From a candidate division WWE3 bacterium (GTDB taxonomy: Bacteria > Patescibacteriota > WWE3 > UBA101185 > UBA10185), in the NCBI GenBank assembly GCA_003599255.1, contig QZJF01000013.1, positions 1-34,094 on the forward strand: a stretch of DNA of 34,094 nt, written 5' to 3'. Positions 9,596-17,918 of the stretch are shown piece after piece. A model generated the notes under the pieces. The model was not told the origin of the DNA. It saw only the letters and a program-made list of their open reading frames with translations, and did not search any database. Position 1 is the stretch's first letter. Each line of letters opens with the position of its first letter. A program made the translations under genes and the position numbers.

Positions 9596-9643
9596 AGCTT
9601 TAAACAGAGGGTAGTATATCAGTAAAAAAGGGGCAAAACAAGC

Positions 9644-10666
9644 TCAGATTTTATGAAGTTTTGCTCTCTTTTTATGTGCGTGATATGAAGATTCGGCTAT
9701 AATCACGCCAACGGCTATTACAGCCCCTCCTATAAGGCTGTAAGTAGTCGGGAGCTCTCCTAATAATACATATGCAAACGGCAGGGTAAAAACGGCTTGC
9801 ATATAGCCAAGTATAGCAGTATCGGACACCGTTACTTTTGTCAGTGACCACTCAAACATGAAATACGCGGCAATTGAAGACAGTAACACCATGTAGAGTA
9901 ACCCTGCAATAGCCGTTTTGTCCAAAAACATAAGATTGTAATTTACGGGACCAAAGAAATTTAAATTTTCGAGTATAGAAAAGGGAAGCATTGTAACCAT
10001 GCCGACGTAAAAGGTTAGGGACATGAGAAGTATAGGGGAGTACTTTTTAGTCATTGGTTTCATATGTATAAAATTCAAACCCTTTTTTATCGTCGGAGTT
10101 ATTTCTCCCATGCTTATCTTGGACCATATTATATAAAGCAGGAAGGCCAGGTTATAAAGAACGGCAAGAATGTTGCCGTAAACACGTAATATAGGCGGTA
10201 CCGCGCTATCGCCTCCGTTTAGTATAGGTTCGAGTGTAACAAAGAGTGTACCAAGCGAGGCAAGGATTATCCCAAACTTGATGCCTTTATTTATCTTATC
10301 GTTGAAAAAGTAATGTCCCGCAGCCATTGAAAGCAAAGGTCCCATCAGATTGATAAATGCATAATCTACTGCAGTTGTGTAATTAAGTGCCAGAAATACA
10401 AGGACAATACTGGATTGTGAGAATATACCCAGGATAATTATTTTAAAATAATCCTTTTTATTTACTGGTTGTTTGCTCAGTTCTATAAACAAAATTGGCA
10501 GAAGGATAATACATACCATCAAAAACCTCAGAAAGATGAATGTATAAGGAGGAAGGTAGTGAAGTGTCAGTTTAATTACGGGACCGGCTGCAGCCCATAT
10601 GAGATTTACTATTACAAGGCCCAGAAAACCTAGGTAGAACGTTGAGGGCAGTAATTTTCTTCTCAT
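9644..10666 (-). CDS. EamA/DMT-superfamily membrane transporter
   Basis: About 10 hydrophobic segments; two EamA-like halves (IWAAAGPVIKLTLHYLPPYTFIFLRF...; SLTKVTVSDTAILGYMQAVFTLPFAYVLLGELPTTYSLIGGAVIAVGVI). Confidence 0.88.
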   Translation of the reverse strand: MRRKLLPSTFYLGFLGLVIVNLIWAAAGPVIKLTLHYLPPYTFIFLRFLMVCIILLPILFIELSKQPVNKKDYFKIIILGIFSQSSIVLVFLALNYTTAVDYAFINLMGPLLSMAAGHYFFNDKINKGIKFGIILASLGTLFVTLEPILNGGDSAVPPILRVYGNILAVLYNLAFLLYIIWSKISMGEITPTIKKGLNFIHMKPMTKKYSPILLMSLTFYVGMVTMLPFSILENLNFFGPVNYNLMFLDKTAIAGLLYMVLLSSIAAYFMFEWSLTKVTVSDTAILGYMQAVFTLPFAYVLLGELPTTYSLIGGAVIAVGVIIAESSYHAHKKRAKLHKI

Positions 10667-10686
10667 TTGTTAATGATATTAATTAA

Positions 10687-12000
10687 TTACAATTGTTTCA
10701 AGAATTCGTTAAAATCCAATGTTGTTTGTGTACCTGTAGAAAGATCCTTTAAAGTAATTTTCTGTTCTTTTAGTTCGTCTTCTCCGGCAATCAGGGCATA
10801 TCTGTAACCTTTTTTGTCAGCGTATTTTAGCTGTTTATCCAGTTTAGTTCCGGTCTGTGTCCACACAAATACGCTTTTCTTGTTACTCCTAAGTTCTTCC
10901 GCAGTTTTTAACGAATACTTGAGAAATCTAGGATCCTCGTCAGGCCAGGTTGTAATAAAGTATTCCACTTCACACTGGAGCCTGGGTAGCAGATTCCAAT
11001 TTCTTAGAAACTCCACCAAAGTCCAATCTCCCATGGCAAACCCTGTAGCCGCCATGTCAAAAGCCCCGAAAATCTCTATTAATTTGTCAAATCTTTCGCC
11101 GCCGAAGAGAGATCTTCTGTTTTTTGGGTTCTTATCAAATACTTCATATACAAGGCCGTCGCTGTAATCAAATCCCCTAATAATGCCCGGGTCAAACATG
11201 CAGTATTTGTCAAGGTCAAATTCACTTAGGGTAGCACGAAGTTTCAATAAGTCTGCGTATCCCTGATTATTTGAAAGAATTTGCTCAGGTATAATGTTTT
11301 GTAAATCATCAAATGTACTGTTCATAAATTGCTCAAGCAGGGAAATCTGTTTTTCATCTAAACCGTATTTTTTGCACTCATCGGCAAAACTTATTGACGT
11401 CATTTTCTTTCTTTTATCCATCAATCTTCTTGCAGTAGCTGCCATATTCTCATCCAATTCAAGAGTACCGGAAAGAAGGGCGCTAATGAGCTTTCGATCG
11501 CTATACTTAAGTGAAAACATGGATTCATCGGCACCGAATTCTTTCATCAGATCGATAATAAGTTGAAAAATTTCAAAATCCGCAGTAATTTCAGTTATTC
11601 CGAATATATTTGCTTCAAGCTGATAAAATTCACGGCCTCTTCCTAACTGGGGTCTTTCATATCGCCAATTATTTCCGATCATAAACCACTTGATAGGTTT
11701 AGGAAGTTGATTGTACTTTTGTGCAATCATTCGGACCGTTCCCGGTGTAAGCTCAGGTCTGATGGCTAATTTTCTGCCGCTTTGATCTTCAAACGAGAAA
11801 AGCTGATTTTTGACAATCTCCTCGCCGGTTTTTGCAGCAAATATCTCCAGTGGTTCCAGAATAGGGAAATCATATTCTTCAAAACCATATCTGACACAGA
11901 CCCTCTTCCAAGTGTCAAAAATATAATTTCTGATCTGCATCTCAGCAGGATAGAAATCTCTGGCTCCGATATAAGGCTGTGTCTGTAATTTTTCCTTCAT
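10687..12000 (-). CDS. hisS: Histidyl-tRNA synthetase
   Basis: RPELTPGTVRMIAQ, IIRGFDYSDGLVYEVF, GGERFDKLIEIFG; ORF track starts at 12027 but MKEKLQTQPYIGARDFYP at 12000 is the likelier start. Confidence 0.88.
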   Translation of the reverse strand: MKEKLQTQPYIGARDFYPAEMQIRNYIFDTWKRVCVRYGFEEYDFPILEPLEIFAAKTGEEIVKNQLFSFEDQSGRKLAIRPELTPGTVRMIAQKYNQLPKPIKWFMIGNNWRYERPQLGRGREFYQLEANIFGITEITADFEIFQLIIDLMKEFGADESMFSLKYSDRKLISALLSGTLELDENMAATARRLMDKRKKMTSISFADECKKYGLDEKQISLLEQFMNSTFDDLQNIIPEQILSNNQGYADLLKLRATLSEFDLDKYCMFDPGIIRGFDYSDGLVYEVFDKNPKNRRSLFGGERFDKLIEIFGAFDMAATGFAMGDWTLVEFLRNWNLLPRLQCEVEYFITTWPDEDPRFLKYSLKTAEELRSNKKSVFVWTQTGTKLDKQLKYADKKGYRYALIAGEDELKEQKITLKDLSTGTQTTLDFNEFLKQL

Positions 12001-12035
12001 ACTGATGACCATTATAACAAGTTTCACCTAGGATA

Positions 12036-12064
12036 TTGACTAACAATTTTAATTTTGATATTAA
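12036..12064 (+). promoter_or_regulatory. Putative sigma70-type promoter for the structured leader
   Basis: TTGACT (12036-12041), 17-bp spacer, TATTAA (12059-12064). Confidence 0.5.
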
Positions 12065-12084
12065 TTTATAACTATATGACTACA

Positions 12085-12272
12085 ATGTCTAAAACCCTCA
12101 ATTTAATATCTTTCGCACAGGCTACCGATAAGGCAGTCCTTAAGCCTGTTTGCATGGTTAGATATATTTTGACCCACTTTTGGTTTGGAGCGTCAGGAGG
12201 GTTTGTCTTGTAGGATATAGAAAAAAGGCTTCGCAGATTACAAGCACCTCCTGATAACAGGAGGTTTTTTTG
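12085..12272 (+). ncRNA. Structured leader/small RNA with nested helices, candidate antiterminator and terminator
   Basis: AAACCCTC(12092-12099)/GAGGGTTT(12197-12204); ATATCT(12106-12111)/AGATAT(12160-12165); ACAGGCT(12117-12123)/AGCCTGT(12143-12149); TAAGG(12129-12133)/CCTTA(12138-12142); CTTGTA(12207-12212)/TACAAG(12239-12244); terminator 12246-12271; alternative pair TCAGGAGG(12193-12200)/CCTCCTGA(12247-12254). Confidence 0.6.
12246..12271 (+). terminator. Rho-independent terminator
   Basis: ACCTCCTG-ATAA-CAGGAGGT followed by a T tract. Confidence 0.85.
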
Positions 12273-12285
12273 TTTTCACGGAGAC

Positions 12286-12357
12286 TTTTGATATATCGGT
12301 TTTTGCCTTTGGCACATTAGCACCCATGCGCCAAGGGCAGTAATCGGCATATCAAAA
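12286..12357. repeat. Long imperfect inverted repeat/stem-loop
   Basis: TTTTGATAT(12286-12294)/ATATCAAAA(12349-12357) enclosing TGCCTTTGGC(12304-12313)/GCCAAGGGCA(12330-12339). Confidence 0.7.
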
Positions 12358-12439
12358 AAAGATACAAGCACATTGATAAGGTTGCCGCGCTTTGCCGAGA
12401 GTGCGGTTAATACTGCATCTGAGCAAAGGAGAGTATACG

Positions 12440-14029
12440 ATGAAAGGTTTACCTACATTTGTCGCCCATAGCGGTGACGTACTGGGTATGAAGTGTCTGG
12501 ATATCTTGAAATCCACCAGACCAAAGTATCCGGTATTGGTAATCAGAGACGGTGAAACGGCTCCCGCAGGAACTATCGCTATATACGCCGGTGAAGCCAG
12601 AAACGGCAATTCCGTTGTATATCGAAACCAGCAGTGGCCTTCTCGTCATCTTCGGGTTGCGGCTCATCGCATTTATGAGACAAGGCCGGAATGGGCAGAG
12701 ACAACCCCTTTTGTTGTGGCTGTCAGAGACAACAATAGGGGACACTTGGACAGAGCCTTGCTGTACATGGCAGAAATGTACACAAGGTGGTTTAGAGGAG
12801 AAGCGGGTGTCAGGCTTCCGTGGGAAACCTGGAACGGACATCCGACAACCTATCAGGACTTGATGGAGGGCTGGTTTGACTTTGTGCAGGACAGCATTGG
12901 CAGGGATCAACTGGATGAAATCCTTTCAAGCAGAAGGATTCCGGATCAGTACAGGGATCGTGGCGGTGCGGTTGTATATCAACACTTTCCTCGTGAACGG
13001 GTGCTTACTAACAGGGATCAATCTTCGGGAGAAGCCAAATACTTGTCCTTTGGAACATCAAGCCTTGCGTCGCCACACGACTTTTTACAAGCCATGAAGG
13101 CGGCAATAGAAGCAAATCTCCCTTTGCAGTTCTTCACATACGGCGAAGCATATGATGCCGGAAGACACCTTCGGGAGAGGCTCCTGCCGAGTCTGAAAAT
13201 ATTCGGCCCGGCGGAAGAGAGCGTCATGCACGGACTTGTACCTCCGGACATGTGGAGCAGGAAGGCTCTGGATGTGTTTATGAATCCGGTGGAAGTTTCG
13301 GCATCGTTTTACAGTATGGGACTTTCCAAAATTGCTGAGACAGCAGGTTCCGAAGCGGGATGCAACATGGCTGAATGGTATCGGAATGCCTTGAGAATTT
13401 TGGCTGATAAAGTATTGCAGGTTGTTAAGTCCGACCTTCTAATAACTCTGGAGGAGGAAACCCTACCTGCTCAATACGCTCAATTGCGTGTTTCAGCATT
13501 GGCGGACATGGTGCATGTTGCATTGGGACACTCAGGAAACATTCTCAACGGTCCCTCAGGGGAAAACGTTCCAAGTGATCTTGCCGGATTCAGTTCTCTT
13601 TCCGGGAAAACTCTTGGCGAGTTGTTTTCCAATGGCTGGTGGCTAGGAGGTGCCTCGATCTACTACCTTTGGTACAAGCAGTCAGAGGTAATTCCGTTTG
13701 TAAGTATGGTCAATGACGGAGATTGGGGAAAAGTCAACCTGATGGCACGTGAGTGGCTTAAACCGCCTTATGAACTTTATGCCATGCCGGTCGGGTACTA
13801 TCGCATTTATCCCAGGTTGCACTCTGGTGAACTAAGCCATACCGCGATAGATCCATGGGTGTTTTTGGAGTTGATGGAACGGTGGGGAAGTGCTGTCACT
13901 GCTTCTGTCATTCGACGCATGTGGGAAAGCCTTGAAGCGCCTTTAAAAAGGCACAACATAGGCAAGCGCACCTATATAGAGGTGGGGGAAAGCGGCATAT
14001 CTGTCCGCGTAGTGCCTCCGGCTCAATAG
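12440..14029 (+). CDS. Orphan 529-aa protein of unknown family; possible divergent GIY-YIG-like N-terminal domain
   Basis: ATG 12440 preceded by AAAGGAGAG; the 12392 start in the ORF track is less likely; TIAIYAGEARNG...RHLRVAAHR...PFVVAVRDNNRGHLDRALLYMAEMY is faintly GIY-YIG-like. Confidence 0.8.
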   Translation: MKGLPTFVAHSGDVLGMKCLDILKSTRPKYPVLVIRDGETAPAGTIAIYAGEARNGNSVVYRNQQWPSRHLRVAAHRIYETRPEWAETTPFVVAVRDNNRGHLDRALLYMAEMYTRWFRGEAGVRLPWETWNGHPTTYQDLMEGWFDFVQDSIGRDQLDEILSSRRIPDQYRDRGGAVVYQHFPRERVLTNRDQSSGEAKYLSFGTSSLASPHDFLQAMKAAIEANLPLQFFTYGEAYDAGRHLRERLLPSLKIFGPAEESVMHGLVPPDMWSRKALDVFMNPVEVSASFYSMGLSKIAETAGSEAGCNMAEWYRNALRILADKVLQVVKSDLLITLEEETLPAQYAQLRVSALADMVHVALGHSGNILNGPSGENVPSDLAGFSSLSGKTLGELFSNGWWLGGASIYYLWYKQSEVIPFVSMVNDGDWGKVNLMAREWLKPPYELYAMPVGYYRIYPRLHSGELSHTAIDPWVFLELMERWGSAVTASVIRRMWESLEAPLKRHNIGKRTYIEVGESGISVRVVPPAQ

Positions 14030-14046
14030 TTTAAATGTGCGTATAG

Positions 14047-14088
14047 ACTGGCAGATGCTTTTTGAGAAATCTCAAAGTATCTGCCAGT
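14047..14088 (+). terminator. Long hairpin after the orphan gene (terminator-like, no U tract)
   Basis: ACTGGCAGAT...TTTGAG-AAAT-CTCAAA...ATCTGCCAGT, near-perfect 17-bp stem. Confidence 0.5.
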
Positions 14089-14117
14089 TACTTATTAAGT
14101 AAATTTGAGGAAAAAAG

Positions 14118-14885
14118 ATGAAAGAACTTAAAGAAGAAAAATTAAAAGTTTTAGTGTTTACTGCTCACCCGGATGATCATTTTCCGTGCAGCGGCACTAT
14201 GATAAAACTGCGGAAAGCGGGAATGGAGCTGTACGAGTGTCTATTTACCGACGGGGAGACTTCCGGAATGTTTAAAGACGGTAAGTTTCAGGAAAACGTG
14301 AATAAAGAAGAACTTAAAGAGGTTAGATCAGAAGAATTCAAAAAAGCTACAACAGTGCTTGGCACTAAAGAAGTATTCCTCCTTCATCAGCCCAATAACG
14401 GTATTCAACGCAATTACGATCTAGTCCTAAAGGTTATTGAGTTAATCAGAAAAGTGCGTCCGTACATAGTTCTAATGCATGGTTCTAATGACTATCACCC
14501 CGACCACAGAGCGCTTCATGAAATAGTCGTTGAGGCACTTCGTGCTGCAAGCATTCCCAAGGCGCTGGAGCTCGGAGAACGATATAGGGTTCCTATAGCC
14601 CTCTGTTTTGATGGGCTCTATATGACCAATTCGCAGTTAATTATGGATGTCAGCGATGTAGAGAATGATAAAAAAGAAATTGTTGAATGCTACAAGAGCC
14701 AGATACCCCAAAACACAATAGGTTACAAAGTTGACGATGCTATATGTACTTACAGGGCTTACCAGAGGGGATTTATTAATTATCTGGAGAAAAGCGGCGC
14801 TATGGCCGAGGCATTTTCGATTCCAGAAAAGTATCCGATTGCGGGGGATGAGATTTTGCGCTTTCTGTTGGCACAAAGTCAATAA
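14118..14885 (+). CDS. PIG-L/LmbE family deacetylase
   Basis: VFTAHPDDHFPCSGTMIKL and LMHGSNDYHPDHRALHE motifs. Confidence 0.93.
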   Translation: MKELKEEKLKVLVFTAHPDDHFPCSGTMIKLRKAGMELYECLFTDGETSGMFKDGKFQENVNKEELKEVRSEEFKKATTVLGTKEVFLLHQPNNGIQRNYDLVLKVIELIRKVRPYIVLMHGSNDYHPDHRALHEIVVEALRAASIPKALELGERYRVPIALCFDGLYMTNSQLIMDVSDVENDKKEIVECYKSQIPQNTIGYKVDDAICTYRAYQRGFINYLEKSGAMAEAFSIPEKYPIAGDEILRFLLAQSQ

Positions 14886-14888
14886 AAA

Positions 14889-16442
14889 ATGGAAAAACCA
14901 CGAATAATTATTGTAATGTCATGTTACTACCCATACATAGGCGGTGCCGAAAATCAGGCAAAACTGCTGGGGGAGAAATTGGCCGAAAAAGGGTGGAAAA
15001 TTACTGTTCTTACAAAGAAAAGACGACCTGATCTGCTTGAATTCGAGAAGTTAAATGGTGTAAGTATTTTCAGAGTGAACCATGGTGTACCGGGAATTTG
15101 TTACAATCTTTTCCGGTTCCGCAGCATGTATGACGTAGTAATTTTTGCAGGTCAACTATCCAATGCGTCGAAGATAAAGGTTTTTTTCCAGATGGTTGCA
15201 GGTGCAGCACTGAAACTTTTGTTCAAGAAAAAGGTTTTTTTGTGGCCAACTTCCGGCGCGGACAGATACAAGCTATTGCTGGATCCTTTCTTAAGCAGGA
15301 AATTGTTGCAGTTTTTTGATGGCATACTATGTAAAAGCAACGAGCAATTTGAGTACTTCTCTGAAATTGCGGGTAAGGAAGCCGAAGTATATGCTCCCCC
15401 GTGGAGTATGGTCGACGTAAATAAATACAATATTCCTGACGAAAACGAAGTATGTACTATTCGTAACGACCTTGGAATTCCGAATGATGCCATAGTCTTA
15501 TTATTCACGGGAAGATTATTTGAGGGGAAGGGAATTGATCTTCTCCTTGACGCATTTGAGGCTTTATATGAAGATTCCAAGCTTTTTTTACTCATTGCAG
15601 GGGCAGTACCTGTCGGGGAATTGGAATCTAACCCATACGTCAACCGTATTAAAAACGCATCATTTTACACGGGCTCCTGTTTGCTCGTTTTAAACGATTT
15701 CGATACGGAAAAATATTTTAAAGCGGCTGATATTTTTGTATTTCCTACATACTCGGAAGGTTGCCCTGTAGTTCAGCTTGAAGCTATGGCCACAGGATTA
15801 CTATGTGTGGCTTCCGACCTGACACCTATCAAAGAGAAAATCCGACAAGGCGAAACCGGTTATCTTTTTAGATCAGGCGATCTTAACGATCTCATAGTCA
15901 AAATAAAAATGGCTTTAAGCAATTTGAATAATAAAGTAATGCGCTCTACCGCCAGACTCGAAGTATCGGAAAAATACTCTATAGAAAATGTAACCTGTAG
16001 ATGGGAAAACCAATTGACAGAATATTGGCTCAGAACAACTCATGGGGTGATTATGCTCACACCATGGGCGTATCCTAGAATCGGCGGAATACAAAAAATT
16101 AGCCTGGAGACAGCAAAACGACTTGTTCGGCAGGGGTTCAAGGTAACAATAGTGACTAGAAAGCACATCAACGCACTAAAAACCCGGGAAACAATAGAAG
16201 GGATTCGTTTGGTCAGACTTTCCTGTATCCCATACGTAATGTACATTCAGTTGTCATTTTTATTAGTTAAAGAATGGAACAACTTCAGACATTTTTCAGT
16301 TTGGGGGGCTTACGGCTCATTCATTAACTTACCTATTTTGATTGGTGCCCTTGTACTGAGAGTTTTGGGTAAAAAAGTTTCCGTCAGGCTTTCTAATCAG
16401 CTGATGGACAATGAGGTATATGCTGAAAAAGTCACTATTTAA
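14889..16442 (+). CDS. GT4 glycosyltransferase fused to the N-terminal half of a second GT4 (ends at apparent frameshift)
   Basis: First GT4: SCYYPYIGGAENQAKLLGEKL...FPTYSEGCPVVQLEAMATGL; second starts at about residue 387: VIMLTPWAYPRIGGIQKISLETAKRL, then premature stop. Confidence 0.85.
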   Translation: MEKPRIIIVMSCYYPYIGGAENQAKLLGEKLAEKGWKITVLTKKRRPDLLEFEKLNGVSIFRVNHGVPGICYNLFRFRSMYDVVIFAGQLSNASKIKVFFQMVAGAALKLLFKKKVFLWPTSGADRYKLLLDPFLSRKLLQFFDGILCKSNEQFEYFSEIAGKEAEVYAPPWSMVDVNKYNIPDENEVCTIRNDLGIPNDAIVLLFTGRLFEGKGIDLLLDAFEALYEDSKLFLLIAGAVPVGELESNPYVNRIKNASFYTGSCLLVLNDFDTEKYFKAADIFVFPTYSEGCPVVQLEAMATGLLCVASDLTPIKEKIRQGETGYLFRSGDLNDLIVKIKMALSNLNNKVMRSTARLEVSEKYSIENVTCRWENQLTEYWLRTTHGVIMLTPWAYPRIGGIQKISLETAKRLVRQGFKVTIVTRKHINALKTRETIEGIRLVRLSCIPYVMYIQLSFLLVKEWNNFRHFSVWGAYGSFINLPILIGALVLRVLGKKVSVRLSNQLMDNEVYAEKVTI

Positions 16443-17211
16443 CAAACTTAATAATTATGTAGCCATTAATGAACATTTGGTAGGGGATTACGTGGATCTT
16501 GGTATCGATAAAAACAGAATATCTTATATTCCAAATGGAGTAGATACAAGCATTTTTTGTCCGCCGGATGAATATGAGAAGGTTCGCCTCAAAACCTGTT
16601 TTGATATTCCGCTTAATTTCAAGGTTATTATCTTTTCGGGTAGACTGGTGAAGGAGAAGGGTATTGATACACTTTTGGATGCGTACCGAAAGGTAAAAGA
16701 AGTCTATAAGAATGTTTGTTTAGTTGTAGTGGGAGGGGTAAACCCTGATCCTTCAAGACTATCAAGGGGAGCGATCATCAAAGATTTTGATGCCAAAGCG
16801 TGGGCATTCGACAAAGAAGATGCCGAAAACATTGCAAAGTCCAGAGGCGTCACAGATGTAAAATTTACGTGGTCAGTGCAGAATGTGGCAGATTATCTAA
16901 AGTGCGCCGATATTTATGTTTTTCCTTCAACTTACAAAGAGGGGTTATCCAATTCTTTGTTGGAAGGAATGTCAGTAGGTTTAGCGGTTGTTTCTTCGAA
17001 TGTATCATCGGTACGTACTGTTATTACGGATAAAGAGACCGGGTTACTTTTTGAGCCCGGTAACACTACTGAGCTTGCCTCCGGCTTAACTTATTTGTTA
17101 AAAAGTCCTGCTATGGCAAAAAAGCTTGGTTTAAATGCCAGAACACGAGTATTAGCAGAATATAATATTGAAAAGACAGTGGAAAAGTATGTGGAAGTTT
17201 TTACTGTTTAA
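16411..17211 (+). pseudogene. C-terminal half of the second GT4, in the +1 frame relative to the upstream ORF
   Basis: KSLFNKLNNYVAINEHLVGDYVDLGIDKNRISYIPNGVDTSIF...FPSTYKEGLSNSLLEGMSVGLAVVSSN; lacks its own N-terminal Rossmann domain, which is in the preceding ORF. Confidence 0.6.
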
Positions 17212-17256
17212 AGTAGTACAATGTATTACGCAGTAAAAATTTGTTAATATACTTTT

Positions 17257-17901
17257 ATGGAGATCACATTTATAGGGCATTCATGCTTTAAAATCAAAGG
17301 GAAAGATACTTCTGTTGTTATAGATCCGTACGACCCGAAAATAGGATACAAATTGCCTAAACTTGATTGCGATGCGGTTTTAATCAGTCATGATCATTTT
17401 GATCATAATAATGTTACCGGTGTGACGAGCTACAGACTTTTGGTTAATACCGCGGGAGAATACGAGATTTCCGATACAACTATTCTTGGCGTTCAGACTT
17501 TTCATGATAGTAAAGATGGATCTGAAAGAGGAAAAAACATTATTTATTCTATTTATATCGACGGCTTCAACATTGTCCATTTAGGTGATTTGGGTCACGA
17601 ATTAAGTGATTCGGTAATAGAAAAACTGGGCGTAGTTGATATTCTTCTGATCCCGGTTGGTGGCACTTATACTATTGATGCGGAAGTTGCATCCAAAGTT
17701 ATTTCATCAGTAGAGCCCAGTGTAGTAATCCCCATGCACTATCAGACACCCGATTTAAAAGGCATTGAACTTGGCAGTTTAGATAAATTCCTCGATGAGA
17801 TGGGTATGAAAAGCAACGGCAAGGTAGATAAGTTTAAAATAAATTCAAGGAATGAACTGCCTGATGATACAGAGATTGTTGTGCTTAACCCAAGCCACTA
17901 A
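17257..17901 (+). CDS. UPF0173-like metallo-beta-lactamase fold hydrolase
   Basis: MEITFIGHSCFKIKGKDTSVVIDPYDP; LISHDHFDHNN (HxHxDH); VIPMHYQTPD. Confidence 0.9.
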   Translation: MEITFIGHSCFKIKGKDTSVVIDPYDPKIGYKLPKLDCDAVLISHDHFDHNNVTGVTSYRLLVNTAGEYEISDTTILGVQTFHDSKDGSERGKNIIYSIYIDGFNIVHLGDLGHELSDSVIEKLGVVDILLIPVGGTYTIDAEVASKVISSVEPSVVIPMHYQTPDLKGIELGSLDKFLDEMGMKSNGKVDKFKINSRNELPDDTEIVVLNPSH

Positions 17902-17918
17902 AGTTTAAAATACCTTCA

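Noticed and set aside
12449-13251. Several ORFs overlapping the orphan gene (12449-12910 -, 12552-12863 +, 12876-13097 +, 13018-13251 -)
   Set aside because: Shadow ORFs inside a longer frame with a strong RBS; no recognisable domains
16425-16442. Programmed -1 frameshift at the GAAAAAG run
   Set aside because: The downstream frame is +1 relative to the upstream one, so a classical -1 slip does not join them; an indel in the homopolymer is simpler
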